Assembly: GCA_003210795.1 (NCBI GenBank)
Contig: QCUJ01000017.1
Coordinates: 1 to 35,140, forward strand
Source: Synechococcus sp. AG-679-B05
GTDB taxonomy: Bacteria > Cyanobacteriota > Cyanobacteriia > PCC-6307 > Cyanobiaceae
Direction: 5' to 3'
Length of the DNA: 35,140 nucleotides
The translations under genes were made by a program, and so were the position numbers. Below, in pieces: positions 1 through 9,722 of the stretch. Positions within the stretch are counted from its first letter, which is position 1; the number at the start of each line of letters is the position of its first letter. The notes beneath the pieces were generated by a model that did not search any database, was not told where the DNA came from, and saw only the letters and a list, made by a program, of their open reading frames with translations.

Positions 1-1136
1 GCCTGACTGAAGACAGATTCGAAAGCCGGCACGATCGGCTCCAGATTCACGTCTTCCGCCAGAAATCCGAGGGTGACGAAATCCTTGGAGAGTTTGCCGA
101 AGTTGCGATTCACAAGATGAACCACGGCTTGGATCAGACCCGTGCGTGACTCGCGACTCACCTCGCTCATCATCCCGAAGTCCAAATAACACAGACGGCC
201 GTCTTCCATTGCCAGAAGATTGCCTGGATGGGGATCGGCGTGGAAGAAGCCATGTTCCAGCAGCTGCTGGAGACTGCAGTTCACGCCGACCTCCACCATG
301 TCGTCGGGATCGATGCCCAGCTCGCGCACGGCATCGAGATTGGTCAACTTCACCCCGTCAATCCATTCCATCGTGAGAACACGACGACTGGTGGCGTAGC
401 GATAAATCGCAGGAACCGCGATGCGGGGGTTGTGGACGTGAAGATCTCGGAAGGCCTCCGCATTGGATGCCTCGTTGAGGTAGTCCATTTCCTCGAAAAC
501 GCGCTTTCCGAGTTCATCGATCAGTGCAACCAGGTCACTGCGAATCAGGCCAACGTTGCTGTTCAGCCAGGCAGCGATGTTCCGGACAATGTAGAGGTCG
601 AGTGTGATCTGCTCCCTCAATCCAGGGCGCTGCACCTTGACGGCGACCTTTTGGCCGTCCTTGAGGGTTCCCTTGTGAACCTGGCCCAGAGAGGCGGCCG
701 ATATCGGATCTCGGTCAAGCTGTGCGTAGATCTCTTCCACCGGCGCACCGAGATCTTCCTCGATGCATGCCATGGCCAGGTCGCTGTCAAAGCCTGGGAG
801 TTGGTCCTGCAGCTGCGCCAGTTCCTCGAGCAGAAGAGGCGGAACGATGTCCGGGCGGGTGGAGAGGGCCTGACCTGCCTTGATGAAGGCTGGGCCAAGG
901 TCCACAAGTAATTCGGCGCACTCCCTGGCCCTTGATCTGGCGCGGGTTTCATCCTTCAGCAACTGAAACATCCAGTCGAAGGTCACCCCGAGCAACAGCA
1001 GACCGATCGGCACCAGGGTTTGCCAAAGCCTGCGGATCAACCTTTGTGGATGCCCCGCATAAATCCGTGTGATGGCAGCAGGGTCGTACTCGAGCAGACC
1101 AGCTGCTTCGATGAAATCCCCAAGTTCCGCCGTCAT
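1..1136 (-). CDS. ABC1/AarF/UbiB-family atypical protein kinase (partial, C-terminus outside window)
   Basis: The frame is open from an ATG at 1136 to the window edge, giving about 378 residues; the C-terminal part lies outside. Visible family motifs, in order, are the KxGQ signature (FIKAGQALSTRPD), the alanine/serine loop before the lysine strand (ISAASLGQVHKG, then VAVKVQRPG), an ExD-type motif (FEEMDYLNEASN), the catalytic loop HADPHPGNLL and the metal-binding YLDFGMM. Family members are membrane-associated ATPases/kinases linked to ubiquinone, plastoquinone and other isoprenoid-lipid metabolism. A hydrophobic stretch (LVPIGLLLLGVTF) near residue 40 may contact the membrane. Which cyanobacterial paralogue this is cannot be told from the sequence. 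It is transcribed divergently from recN, with 77 bp between the two starts. Confidence 0.9.
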   Translation of the reverse strand, partial: MTAELGDFIEAAGLLEYDPAAITRIYAGHPQRLIRRLWQTLVPIGLLLLGVTFDWMFQLLKDETRARSRARECAELLVDLGPAFIKAGQALSTRPDIVPPLLLEELAQLQDQLPGFDSDLAMACIEEDLGAPVEEIYAQLDRDPISAASLGQVHKGTLKDGQKVAVKVQRPGLREQITLDLYIVRNIAAWLNSNVGLIRSDLVALIDELGKRVFEEMDYLNEASNAEAFRDLHVHNPRIAVPAIYRYATSRRVLTMEWIDGVKLTNLDAVRELGIDPDDMVEVGVNCSLQQLLEHGFFHADPHPGNLLAMEDGRLCYLDFGMMSEVSRESRTGLIQAVVHLVNRNFGKLSKDFVTLGFLAEDVNLEPIVPAFESVFSQ

Positions 1137-1213
1137 GGTTGTCGGGGCCGTTGCGCCCCCCCTTCTAAACGAACCGTGTCGCCGCTACGTTCGGATTCGT
1201 CACCGGTTCTGTT

Positions 1214-2899
1214 GTGCTCACCGGTCTGCAGCTGCAGAACATCGCTCTGATCGACCAGCTTGAGCTCGAGTTCAGCGCTGGTTTCACAGTGCTTACGGGT
1301 GAGACGGGGGCTGGAAAGTCCATCCTTCTCGATGCTTTGGATGCTGTGTTGGGAGGTGCTCAGGGAGCAGCGGGGATTCGGCTGTTGCGCAGTGGATGTG
1401 ATCGGGCTCGGATCGAGGCCAGTTTCCAGCTCAATGAAGGTCTTGAGCACTGGTTGCTGGATGCGGGGTTTGAGCCGGAGGAGGAACTTCTCATCAGCCG
1501 GGAGTGGAAACGGCAGGAGGGAGAGCGTTTTTCCAGTCGATCCCGTCTCAACGGAACAGCTGTTAACCGTCAGCAGTTGCAGGATCTGCGACCTCTGCTG
1601 ATTGATCTAACCGTTCAAGGACAGACGCAGCAGCTCTCCCGTCCCGGGCAGCAGCGCAACTGGCTGGATCGTCTCGGTGGTGCGGAGCAGGAGACAATGC
1701 TGCAGCAAGCATCCAAGGCCTGGCAGCAGTGGCGTGATTCGGCCGCGGCCCTGATGCGGTGCCAGCAGGATCAGCAGCGCAGTGAGGAGGAGCGCGTTCT
1801 ACAGGATCAGTTGCTGGAGCAGCTGGAGGCAGCCCAATTGGATGATCCTGCTGAACAGCTGCTGCTGGAGCAGGAGCAGGACCGGCTTGTGCATGGGGTT
1901 CGACTTCAGGAGGGGCTTGCCCGCCTGTTCGGACGTTTGCGCGATGGAGCCGAACAGGCCCCTTCTCTGCAGGAGCATCTGGCTGAGGCTATTCACGAGT
2001 TGCAGGCGATGGCTCAGCTCGATTCTTCATTGGAATCCCTGCGAGACCAGGCTGTGGACCTTGAGGTGGTGATCGAAGGCTTGCTTCGCTCCCTGGATCA
2101 ATACGGTTTCGCCCTGGAGAGCGATCCAGATCACCTCGATCAGATTCAGCTGCGACTGGTTGAACTGAAGCGTCTTCAGCGTCAACAGGGTCTCGACCTC
2201 GGAGGGCTGATCGAACGTCGCGACGTTCTGCGCGAACGTTTTGGTGAGGGGGGATTCGCTGCTGCTGAGTTGGAACGATTGCAGTCTGCGGAGTTGGAGC
2301 TGAGGCTGGAAAGGGATCGCATCAATGGCGATTTGCATGCGGCGCGTCAGCAGACTGCCCAGCGGCTGCAATCCGCTCTTCTGGATCTGTTGCCGCCGAT
2401 GGGCTTAGTGAATGTTCGCTTTTCGGTGGAGTTGCTTTCTGTGGCGCCAGCAGAGCACGGTGCTGATGGCGTTCGTTTTCTGTTCTCCGCCAACCCCGGC
2501 CAGCCCATGGCGCCATTGACGGATGTTGCCTCAGGCGGTGAGATATCACGTTTTCTGCTGGCTTTGAAGACGATCCTTGCTGCCGTGGATGGCTCCAGCA
2601 CGTTGCTGTTCGACGAAATCGATGCTGGGGTTAGTGGTCGTGTGAGCGGTGCGATGGCCGATCTGCTGCACTCTCTCGCCCGCCAGCGGCAGGTGTTCTG
2701 CGTGACTCACCAGCCGTTGTTGGCGGCTGTCGCGGACCACCACTTTCAGGTGAGCAAGACAGTCATCAACGGTGAAACCCACTCTCGGGTGTCCCATCTG
2801 CGGGACATTGAGGCCCGGCGTCAGGAGTTGGCGGAACTTGCTGGAGGAGAGCAGGCTGATGCCTATGCGGCAAGCCTGCTGGACCAACGATCGGCTTGA
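1214..2899 (+). CDS. recN: DNA repair protein RecN
   Basis: 561-aa SMC-like ATPase that acts in double-strand-break repair. The N-terminal ABC half carries the P-loop GETGAGKS at residues 29-36. The middle is glutamine- and leucine-rich coiled coil. The C-terminal half has the ABC signature [13 protein letters not shown] and the Walker B segment [12 protein letters not shown], followed by a VTHQPLLAA switch histidine. Length is close to the usual 550-570 aa. The start is GTG at 1214, where the typical RecN opening ([13 protein letters not shown]) begins; no good Shine-Dalgarno is seen. The gene lies 45 bp upstream of uvrA, on the same strand. I see no clear cyanobacterial LexA-type box in the 77-bp upstream gap. 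Confidence 0.95.
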   Translation: MLTGLQLQNIALIDQLELEFSAGFTVLTGETGAGKSILLDALDAVLGGAQGAAGIRLLRSGCDRARIEASFQLNEGLEHWLLDAGFEPEEELLISREWKRQEGERFSSRSRLNGTAVNRQQLQDLRPLLIDLTVQGQTQQLSRPGQQRNWLDRLGGAEQETMLQQASKAWQQWRDSAAALMRCQQDQQRSEEERVLQDQLLEQLEAAQLDDPAEQLLLEQEQDRLVHGVRLQEGLARLFGRLRDGAEQAPSLQEHLAEAIHELQAMAQLDSSLESLRDQAVDLEVVIEGLLRSLDQYGFALESDPDHLDQIQLRLVELKRLQRQQGLDLGGLIERRDVLRERFGEGGFAAAELERLQSAELELRLERDRINGDLHAARQQTAQRLQSALLDLLPPMGLVNVRFSVELLSVAPAEHGADGVRFLFSANPGQPMAPLTDVASGGEISRFLLALKTILAAVDGSSTLLFDEIDAGVSGRVSGAMADLLHSLARQRQVFCVTHQPLLAAVADHHFQVSKTVINGETHSRVSHLRDIEARRQELAELAGGEQADAYAASLLDQRSA

Positions 2900-2924
2900 A
2901 CGCCGGCGAAGTTCTTAAGCTCTG
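2900..2924 (+). repeat. Motif copy A, shared with the sps upstream region
   Basis: This short stretch between recN and uvrA begins with ACGCCGGC and continues AAGTTCTTAAGCTCTG. It closely matches 7461-7484, upstream of sucrose-phosphate synthase, with only single-base insertions and deletions. It contains TAAGCT (2916-2921), which fits a TANNNT -10 element, but no well-spaced -35 is present. Its function is unknown; a shared regulator site or promoter module is possible. Confidence 0.4.
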
Positions 2925-2944
2925 GTGCTTTCGATCGGGGCGTC

Positions 2945-5920
2945 ATGGAGCGAGCTGCTGCCAAGAGCACTGATTCGAAGCCAACACCCCTGCCGCTGCC
3001 GGTGAACCAGCAGGACGACGTGATCCGGGTGAGAGGGGCTCGCCAACACAATCTCAAGAACGTCAACGTCACGATCCCTCGAAACAAGTTCGTTGTTTTT
3101 ACCGGGGTCAGTGGGAGCGGCAAGAGCTCACTCGCTTTCGACACGATTTTTGCGGAGGGTCAGCGCCGTTACGTCGAAAGCCTGTCCGCCTATGCGCGTC
3201 AGTTCCTAGGCCAGGTGGACAAACCCGATGTGGATGCCATTGAGGGTTTGTCTCCGGCGATTTCAATTGATCAGAAATCCACCAGCCATAATCCCCGCTC
3301 GACGGTTGGAACCGTTACGGAGATTCAGGATTACCTCCGGCTGCTTTTCGGCAGGGCCGGCGAGCCCCATTGCCCTAAGTGCAATCGCTCAATCAAGCCG
3401 CAGAGCATCGACGAAATGGTCGATCAGATTCTGCTCCTTCCGGAGGCGACGCGATATCAGCTGTTGGCACCGGTGGTGCGAGGCAAGAAGGGAACCCACA
3501 CCAAGCTGATCAGCGGTCTGGCGGCTGAAGGTTTTGCCCGTGTACGCATTAACGGAGAGGTGCGCGAACTTTCCGACAACATTGAGCTGGACAAGAACCA
3601 CAGCCACAACATCGAGGTGGTGGTCGATCGTCTTGTGGCCCGGGAGGGTATTCAGGAGCGGCTCACCGATTCGCTGCGGACTGCCCTTAAACGTGGGGAT
3701 GGTCTGGCACTGGTGGAGGTGGTGCCCAAGAAGGGGGAGGAGCTGCCAGAGGGTCTTGATCGCGAGCGTCTTTATTCCGAAAACTTTGCTTGCCCCGTAC
3801 ACGGGGCGGTGATGGAGGAACTGTCTCCGCGTCTATTCTCGTTTAACAGTCCCTATGGCGCTTGTGAGGCTTGCCATGGCATTGGTCATTTGCGCAGGTT
3901 CACCGTGGATCGGGTCATCCCTGACCCCAATCAGCCGGTGTACGCGGCGGTTGCTCCCTGGGCGGAAAAAGACAACAGCTATTACTTTTCGCTGCTCTAC
4001 TCCGTGGGTGAAGCCTTCGGATTCGAGATCAAAACACCCTGGAACCAACTCAGCGATGAGCAGCGGGATGTTCTCCTGCATGGCAGTCGGGAGCCAATTC
4101 TGATTCAGGCGGATAGCCGCTATCGCAAGGGCAAGGCGGGTTACAACCGGCCCTTTGAGGGGATCCTTCCAATTCTTGAGCGTCAGTTGCGCGATGCAAG
4201 CGGTGAGTCTCAGCGTCAGAAGTTGGAGAAGTATCTCGAGTTGGTGGCCTGTGAAGAATGCAGCGGCCAACGGCTGCGGCCTGAGGCTTTAGCTGTTCAG
4301 GTGGGTCCCTTTCACATTCCTGAGCTCACGTCGGTGAGTGTTGGCCAGACCCTCGATCGCATTGAGCAGCTGATGGGGGTCGGCAGCCATGAGGGGTCTG
4401 AACCGCTGCTGAATGATCGCCAGATCCAGATTGGTGATCTGGTGCTGCGAGAAATCCGGCTCAGGCTGAAATTCCTGCTGGATGTCGGCCTTGATTACCT
4501 GAGTCTGGATCGTCCGGCGATGACGTTGTCTGGAGGTGAGGCGCAGCGGATTCGTCTGGCCACTCAGATCGGAGCTGGTCTCACCGGAGTTCTGTACGTG
4601 CTGGATGAGCCGAGCATCGGTCTTCACCAGCGGGATAACGACCGGTTGCTCAATACCTTGGCGCGGCTGCGTGATCTGGGAAACACGCTGGTGGTGGTCG
4701 AGCACGACGAGGACACGATTCGTGCCGCTGATCACGTTGTGGATATCGGTCCGGGTGCGGGCGTTCACGGCGGCCACATCGTTGCGGAGGGATCTTTTGA
4801 TGATCTGGTCGCCAGTGAGGCATCCCTTACAGGCGCCTATCTCAGTGGGCGTCGATCGATTCCGACTCCGCCTGAACGTCGTCAGAACGGTTCACGCTCT
4901 CTGAAACTGATCGATTGCAACCGCAACAATCTCAAGAATGTGAGCGTTGAGTTTCCGCTCGGCAGGTTGGTATCTGTCACCGGGGTCAGCGGCAGCGGCA
5001 AGAGCACCCTTGTGAATGAGTTGCTTCATCCAGCTCTGGAGAATGGGTTAGGGCTGAAGGTTCCGTTCCCGCAGGGACTGGGTGAGCTGCGGGGTCTCAA
5101 GTCGATCGACAAGGTGATCGTGATTGATCAGAGCCCGATCGGCCGAACGCCTCGATCCAATCCGGCGACCTACACCGGAGCATTCGATCCGATCCGTCAG
5201 GTGTTTGCCGCCACGGTGGAAGCCAAGGCCCGCGGTTATCAGGTGGGGCAGTTCAGCTTCAACGTGAAGGGAGGTCGCTGTGAGTCCTGTCGCGGACAGG
5301 GTGTGAATGTGATCGAGATGAATTTCCTGCCGGACGTCTACGTCCAGTGCGATGTCTGTAAAGGCGCTCGCTTCAACCGCGAAACGCTGCAAGTGAAATA
5401 CAAGGGCTACACCATTGCCGATGTGCTCCAGATGACGGTGGAACAGGCTGCCGAGGTGTTCGATGCGATACCTCAGGCGGCTGATCGCCTGCGCACCCTT
5501 GTGGATGTGGGTCTCGGTTACGTGAAGCTAGGTCAGCCAGCTCCGACTCTCTCCGGTGGTGAAGCCCAGCGCGTGAAACTGGCGACGGAACTCTCTCGCC
5601 GGGCCACCGGTAAAACGCTCTACCTCATCGATGAACCCACCACGGGTCTCAGCTTCTATGACGTGCACAAGCTGATGGATGTGATGCAGCGTCTTGTCGA
5701 TAAAGGGAACTCGATCATCTGCATTGAGCACAACCTCGATGTGGTCCGTTGCTCGGACTGGATCATTGATCTCGGTCCTGAAGGGGGTGACAAAGGGGGC
5801 GAGATCCTTGTAACGGGCACGCCTGAGGAGGTTGCCCAGCATTCGACCAGTCACACGGGTCAATATCTCGCCCGTGTTCTCGAGCAACATCCACCTGAGA
5901 TCCCTGTGATTGCTGCCTGA
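2945..5920 (+). CDS. uvrA: Excinuclease ABC subunit A
   Basis: 991-aa damage-recognition ATPase of nucleotide excision repair, working with UvrB. It has two ABC modules: Walker [10 protein letters not shown] at residues 54-62 and a second GVSGSGKST in the C-terminal half, each followed by an LSGGEAQR signature and a Walker B ([20 protein letters not shown]). Zinc sites are visible. The first has C283-P-V-H286 paired with C307/C310, a Cys-Cys-Cys-His variant. The second is CESC...CDVC. An additional CPKC lies at 143-146. About 25 residues precede the usual start of the family. The start is ATG at 2945. It follows recN on the same strand, and its stop overlaps the next start by one base (TGATG). 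Confidence 0.97.
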   Translation: MERAAAKSTDSKPTPLPLPVNQQDDVIRVRGARQHNLKNVNVTIPRNKFVVFTGVSGSGKSSLAFDTIFAEGQRRYVESLSAYARQFLGQVDKPDVDAIEGLSPAISIDQKSTSHNPRSTVGTVTEIQDYLRLLFGRAGEPHCPKCNRSIKPQSIDEMVDQILLLPEATRYQLLAPVVRGKKGTHTKLISGLAAEGFARVRINGEVRELSDNIELDKNHSHNIEVVVDRLVAREGIQERLTDSLRTALKRGDGLALVEVVPKKGEELPEGLDRERLYSENFACPVHGAVMEELSPRLFSFNSPYGACEACHGIGHLRRFTVDRVIPDPNQPVYAAVAPWAEKDNSYYFSLLYSVGEAFGFEIKTPWNQLSDEQRDVLLHGSREPILIQADSRYRKGKAGYNRPFEGILPILERQLRDASGESQRQKLEKYLELVACEECSGQRLRPEALAVQVGPFHIPELTSVSVGQTLDRIEQLMGVGSHEGSEPLLNDRQIQIGDLVLREIRLRLKFLLDVGLDYLSLDRPAMTLSGGEAQRIRLATQIGAGLTGVLYVLDEPSIGLHQRDNDRLLNTLARLRDLGNTLVVVEHDEDTIRAADHVVDIGPGAGVHGGHIVAEGSFDDLVASEASLTGAYLSGRRSIPTPPERRQNGSRSLKLIDCNRNNLKNVSVEFPLGRLVSVTGVSGSGKSTLVNELLHPALENGLGLKVPFPQGLGELRGLKSIDKVIVIDQSPIGRTPRSNPATYTGAFDPIRQVFAATVEAKARGYQVGQFSFNVKGGRCESCRGQGVNVIEMNFLPDVYVQCDVCKGARFNRETLQVKYKGYTIADVLQMTVEQAAEVFDAIPQAADRLRTLVDVGLGYVKLGQPAPTLSGGEAQRVKLATELSRRATGKTLYLIDEPTTGLSFYDVHKLMDVMQRLVDKGNSIICIEHNLDVVRCSDWIIDLGPEGGDKGGEILVTGTPEEVAQHSTSHTGQYLARVLEQHPPEIPVIAA

Positions 5921-7413
5921 TGAACCGCTTTCGTAGCGGACTGACGGCCTTACTTGGAGGTCTTGTTATCGCAGCCACGGCCAGCCCAGCGCAGGCTCTT
6001 GAGCGTTTTGTGCTGCGGATGCCATTTCTTCAGACCAACATCACCATCAATTTTTCGGGTGCTCAGTCCGTTGAAGAACTGATTCGTTCCAGCCCGGATC
6101 TCGCCGAACTGGAGTCGGTCAGCGATGGTCATTTGCTGGGGTTCCTGCGAACAGTGTTTTTAACTCCCCTGCCACTCCAGACCGAGAAATTTCTTCGAGG
6201 TGCATCAGGACAGCCCTTGTTGGAGCAGGCCCTCGCTGCTGCGACGTATTTCGTTGATCTGCAGGGGGTTGAGATTGATACCAGCGGGAAAACACTGACT
6301 GACACCCTGAGTCGGGCAGCGCGCAAGGGTGAGCCCAATATCCTTGGTTTTCTGCGCGAACTGCCGGGCGATGAGGCATCGCTGGACTTTTCACGGGTCT
6401 CTGATGCGGCCAATCGCCTCAAGGGAAATCTTGAGCAGGGAGTCGCACTTGTCAAAGCCGGACCTTCTGCTTCTGTTGATCCTGCTCTGAGAAAACCGCT
6501 CTCCGGTCGCTGGGAGCGAGCGCTCTTGCAACTGTCGGTTCCTCATCGACCGGAATCGCTGAGATTGATCAGCCTGCTTCCATCCGCTCCCAATGGCCGC
6601 TTGGTGGTGATTTCACATGGTCTCTGGGACGAGCCGGAGTCTTTTGAGGGTTGGGGTGAGGTGTTGGCTGAGCATGGATACACCGTGTTGTTGCCGGATC
6701 ATCCCGGAAGCAATTACCGCCAGCAAGAATTGATGCTGGCTGGAGATCGTCCACCGCCGGGACCGGAAGAATTGCGTCTTCGCCCTCTTGATGTGAGCGC
6801 TGTCATTGATGCCGTTGCAGACGCAAAACTGCTTGCCGGTCGTTCGCTCAATACCGATTCCGTCGGCATTGTCGGGCACTCTTGGGGAGCCACAACCACG
6901 TTGCAGCTTGCCGGTGCTGTGCCGACGGACCGCAAGCTGAACAGCCGTTGTAGTGATCTCAAGAATCCTGAACGCAACATCAGTTGGGTGCTTCAGTGCA
7001 GCTGGCTTTCAGGAATCCAGACGGCGGGACTGGCTGATCCTCGCGTCAAGGCTGTTGTGGCCGTGAGTCCGCCTTTGCGGCTTTTGTTCGAGCCCTCCAG
7101 CTCAAATAAGCTGAATGCCAAGGTGCTTCTGGTCAGCGGCAGTCGCGACTGGGTTGTGCCGTCAGCCCCGGAAGCGATCCGGCCCATGAGTGAGACCGGT
7201 GCGGCGGAGAAAGGCCATCGTCTCGTGTTGGTGGATGGTGCCGATCATTTCAGCTTGAGGAGTTTTCGTGGCGAAGCCCAACCAGCTCTTATGGGGCCCC
7301 TGATGCTCGGGTGGCTCAATGAGCAGCTGGAAGTGCCTGCATCGCCGCGCTTTTCTCAGGGGGGCTGGGGTGATCAGCAGATTCAGATGGTGGATGTTAG
7401 TGAGCGTCTGTAA
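5920..7413 (+). CDS. Exported alpha/beta hydrolase (cyanobacterial, DUF1400-like N-terminus)
   Basis: 497-aa protein with a signal peptide (hydrophobic core LTALLGGLVIAATASP, AxA-type cleavage PAQA-LERF around residue 26). An N-terminal domain of about 200 residues resembles the cyanobacterial DUF1400 region. The hydrolase fold follows, with oxyanion strand VVISHGLWD, nucleophile elbow GHSWG (Ser321), acid Asp410 in SGSRDW and His443 in GADHFS, so a complete catalytic triad is present. It probably acts in the periplasm or thylakoid lumen on an ester or lipid-like substrate, which cannot be specified. Its ATG overlaps the uvrA TGA by one base, so translational coupling is likely. Confidence 0.85.
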   Translation: MNRFRSGLTALLGGLVIAATASPAQALERFVLRMPFLQTNITINFSGAQSVEELIRSSPDLAELESVSDGHLLGFLRTVFLTPLPLQTEKFLRGASGQPLLEQALAAATYFVDLQGVEIDTSGKTLTDTLSRAARKGEPNILGFLRELPGDEASLDFSRVSDAANRLKGNLEQGVALVKAGPSASVDPALRKPLSGRWERALLQLSVPHRPESLRLISLLPSAPNGRLVVISHGLWDEPESFEGWGEVLAEHGYTVLLPDHPGSNYRQQELMLAGDRPPPGPEELRLRPLDVSAVIDAVADAKLLAGRSLNTDSVGIVGHSWGATTTLQLAGAVPTDRKLNSRCSDLKNPERNISWVLQCSWLSGIQTAGLADPRVKAVVAVSPPLRLLFEPSSSNKLNAKVLLVSGSRDWVVPSAPEAIRPMSETGAAEKGHRLVLVDGADHFSLRSFRGEAQPALMGPLMLGWLNEQLEVPASPRFSQGGWGDQQIQMVDVSERL

Positions 7414-7460
7414 CGCAGGTGTCGTGCAGCCGGTATTGGGTTAAACCGCCGAAAGTGCAG

Positions 7461-7484
7461 ACGCCGGCAAGTTTCTTAGCTCTG
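7461..7484 (+). repeat. Motif copy B, upstream of sps
   Basis: The sequence ACGCCGGC then AAGTTTCTTAGCTCTG matches 2900-2924 upstream of uvrA. It lies in the 186-bp gap between the hydrolase stop and the proposed sps start. I see no convincing promoter or terminator elsewhere in that gap. Confidence 0.4.
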
Positions 7485-7587
7485 AAACTCCTCTATCCGG
7501 GCCTATCCATAACCTTCTTTTCAGATTTTGTGCCTTGAATCCTCTTAGACACCGATGGCGGCATTTGTTTGTTGCTGCGGACTATTT

Positions 7588-7593
7588 GGAGGT
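7588..7593 (+). promoter_or_regulatory. Shine-Dalgarno GGAGGT for sps, pointing to a CTG start
   Basis: A perfect GGAGGT ends 6 nt before the CTG at 7600. It lies inside the reading frame if the ATG at 7555 is used, and directly abuts the TTG at 7594, so CTG is the only initiation codon at ideal spacing. Confidence 0.65.
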
Positions 7594-7599
7594 TTGGAA

Positions 7600-9708
7600 C
7601 TGGGGATTCGTCTGCTGCATTTGCATCTTCACGGTCTGTTCCGATCCCGTGATCTTGAGCTCGGTCGTGATGCTGATACCGGTGGTCAGACGCTGTATGT
7701 GCTCGACCTGGTTCGCAGCCTGGCCCAACGCCAAGAGGTCGAGCAGGTTGATGTCGTTACCAGGCTGATTCAGGACCGTCGGGTTGATGTGTCCTACAGC
7801 CAGCCGGTTGAGATCATTGCCCCGGGTGCTCGCATTCTTCGCCTTCCCTTTGGCCCTAAGCGTTATCTCCGTAAGGAGCTGCTTTGGCCACATCTGGAGG
7901 ATCTGGCCGATCAGCTTGTGCAGCACCTCAGCCAACCTGGCCAGGGGGTCGACTGGATCCATGCCCACTACGCCGATGCAGGTTTTGTCGGTGCGCTGGT
8001 CAGTCAGAGATTGGGGATTCCCCTGGTCTTCACCGGTCATTCCCTGGGTCGAGAGAAGCAGCGGAGATTGATGGCCGGGGGATGTGATCGTGAGCAGATC
8101 GAACAGACCTATGCCGTCAGCCGCAGGATCGAAGCAGAGGAACAGGCCCTGGCCCAAGCCGATTTGGTGATCACCAGCACCCGTCAGGAAGCCGATCTCC
8201 AATACTGCCGTTATGGACAGTTTCGGCGGGAGCAGGCTGAGGTTGTTCCTCCCGGGGTTGATGCCACTCGGTTTCATCTGGTGGGATCCCCAGCGGAGAA
8301 GGCGGATCTGGATCAGCTGTTGAATCCATTTCTCAGGACTCCAAACAAGCCCCCTCTGCTTGCGATTTCGCGTGCGGTTCGCCGCAAGAACATTCCTGCA
8401 CTGGTGGATGCTTTTGGTCGATCAACCGTGTTGCGCAATCGCCATAACCTGGTGCTGGTCTTGGGATGTCGTGAGGATCCACGTCAGCTGGACAAACAGC
8501 AGCGCGATGTGTTCCAGCAGGTCTTTGATCTGGTGGATCGCCACAATCTTTACGGATCCGTTGCGTACCCCAAACAGCATCGGCGCTCCCAGGTGCCGTC
8601 GTTTTATCGATGGGCCGCCCAGCGAGGAGGTTTGTTCGTCAACCCAGCGTTGACCGAACCCTTCGGTCTCACGCTCCTGGAAGCCGCTGCCTGTGGCTTG
8701 CCGATGGTGTCGACCGATGACGGTGGGCCCCGCGATATTCAGGCTCGATGCGACAACGGATTACTAGTGGATGTCACCGATTCCGGTGCGCTTCAGGAGG
8801 CTCTGGAACGAGCCGGTAGGGATCCCAATCGCTGGCGAAGCTGGAGTGACAACGGGGTGGAAGCCGTCAGCCGCTATTTCAGTTGGGATGCCCATGTCTG
8901 TAGTTATCTCGCGCTGATGCAATCTCATCGGCGCGTTACAACTCAGCGTTCCCCCTTAAAGAGGTCTCGTCCGCAGCGTCTGCTGCTGCTTGATCTGGAC
9001 AGCAATCTGGAGCTTCCTAACGGTGCTGATTTGGCAGCGCTGCGAGCTCAGCTGACCCGTGACCGGGATCGTTACGGCCTTGGAATCTTTACGGGCCGCT
9101 CGCTGGCAGCTGCCCGACAGCGATACGCCGAGTTACACCTGCCGTTGCCGCAGGTGTGGATCAGTCGTGCCGGAAGTGAAATACACCATGGCGAACAGCT
9201 GCTGCTGGATTGCGATTGGCAGCAGCGGATTGATGTGGACTGGAATCGCGATGGGGTGTTGGCTGCCCTGGCCGATCTGCAAGATCAGCTCACATTGCAG
9301 GATCCTCCCCATCAGGGCCCCTGGAAGGTGAGCTTTCTGCTGCGGCAGCCGGACGAATCCCTGCTTGATCTGGTGCGTCAGCGGTTGCGCCGCGCGGGAT
9401 TGCAGGCCCAGCCTCTTTTGCGTTGCCACTGGTATCTGGATGTTCTTCCCCGTTTGGCATCCCGCAGCGAAGCGATTCGTCATCTCTCTCTGCACTGGCA
9501 GCTTCCGCTGGAGCGAGTGCTGCTCGTGGCTAGTCAGCAAGGGGATGCTGAATTGCTTCGTGGGATGCCCTCCGCGGTGGTACCTGCGGACCATGACCCC
9601 TGTCTCAGGCGTCAGCCCCAGCAACAGCGCGTGTTTTTCTCAACGCGCTCGAGCCTGGGGGGTGTGTTGGATGGCCTTAGCCACTTTCGTTTTCCCTCCA
9701 GCCGCTGA
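7600..9708 (+). CDS. sps: Sucrose-phosphate synthase with C-terminal HAD phosphatase-like domain
   Basis: Makes sucrose 6-phosphate from a nucleotide sugar and fructose 6-phosphate; sucrose is a compatible solute in these organisms. From the CTG at 7600 it is 702 aa. The N-terminal GT4 glycosyltransferase begins GIRLLHLHLHGLFR, with DADTGGQTLYVL, GHSLGREK and the donor-site segment EPFGLTLLEAAACG near residue 353. The HAD domain starts near residue 460: motif I is DLDSN (Asp465, Asp467), motif II is FTGRS, a lysine lies in WKVSF, and the motif IV region reads ASQQGDAEL (Ser645, Asp649). The first acidic residue of motif IV and the threonine of motif I are replaced, so phosphatase activity is doubtful. 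An ATG at 7555 would add 15 residues (MAAFVCCCGLFGGLE) with no Shine-Dalgarno. The gene converges on purT, 14 bp away. Confidence 0.9.
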   Translation: MGIRLLHLHLHGLFRSRDLELGRDADTGGQTLYVLDLVRSLAQRQEVEQVDVVTRLIQDRRVDVSYSQPVEIIAPGARILRLPFGPKRYLRKELLWPHLEDLADQLVQHLSQPGQGVDWIHAHYADAGFVGALVSQRLGIPLVFTGHSLGREKQRRLMAGGCDREQIEQTYAVSRRIEAEEQALAQADLVITSTRQEADLQYCRYGQFRREQAEVVPPGVDATRFHLVGSPAEKADLDQLLNPFLRTPNKPPLLAISRAVRRKNIPALVDAFGRSTVLRNRHNLVLVLGCREDPRQLDKQQRDVFQQVFDLVDRHNLYGSVAYPKQHRRSQVPSFYRWAAQRGGLFVNPALTEPFGLTLLEAAACGLPMVSTDDGGPRDIQARCDNGLLVDVTDSGALQEALERAGRDPNRWRSWSDNGVEAVSRYFSWDAHVCSYLALMQSHRRVTTQRSPLKRSRPQRLLLLDLDSNLELPNGADLAALRAQLTRDRDRYGLGIFTGRSLAAARQRYAELHLPLPQVWISRAGSEIHHGEQLLLDCDWQQRIDVDWNRDGVLAALADLQDQLTLQDPPHQGPWKVSFLLRQPDESLLDLVRQRLRRAGLQAQPLLRCHWYLDVLPRLASRSEAIRHLSLHWQLPLERVLLVASQQGDAELLRGMPSAVVPADHDPCLRRQPQQQRVFFSTRSSLGGVLDGLSHFRFPSSR

Positions 9709-9722
9709 TTGTCTGCCATTCA

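Noticed and set aside
228-911. 227-aa plus-strand ORF
   Set aside because: It is antisense to the ABC1-family kinase, whose motifs are clear on the minus strand; the plus translation shows no family motif.
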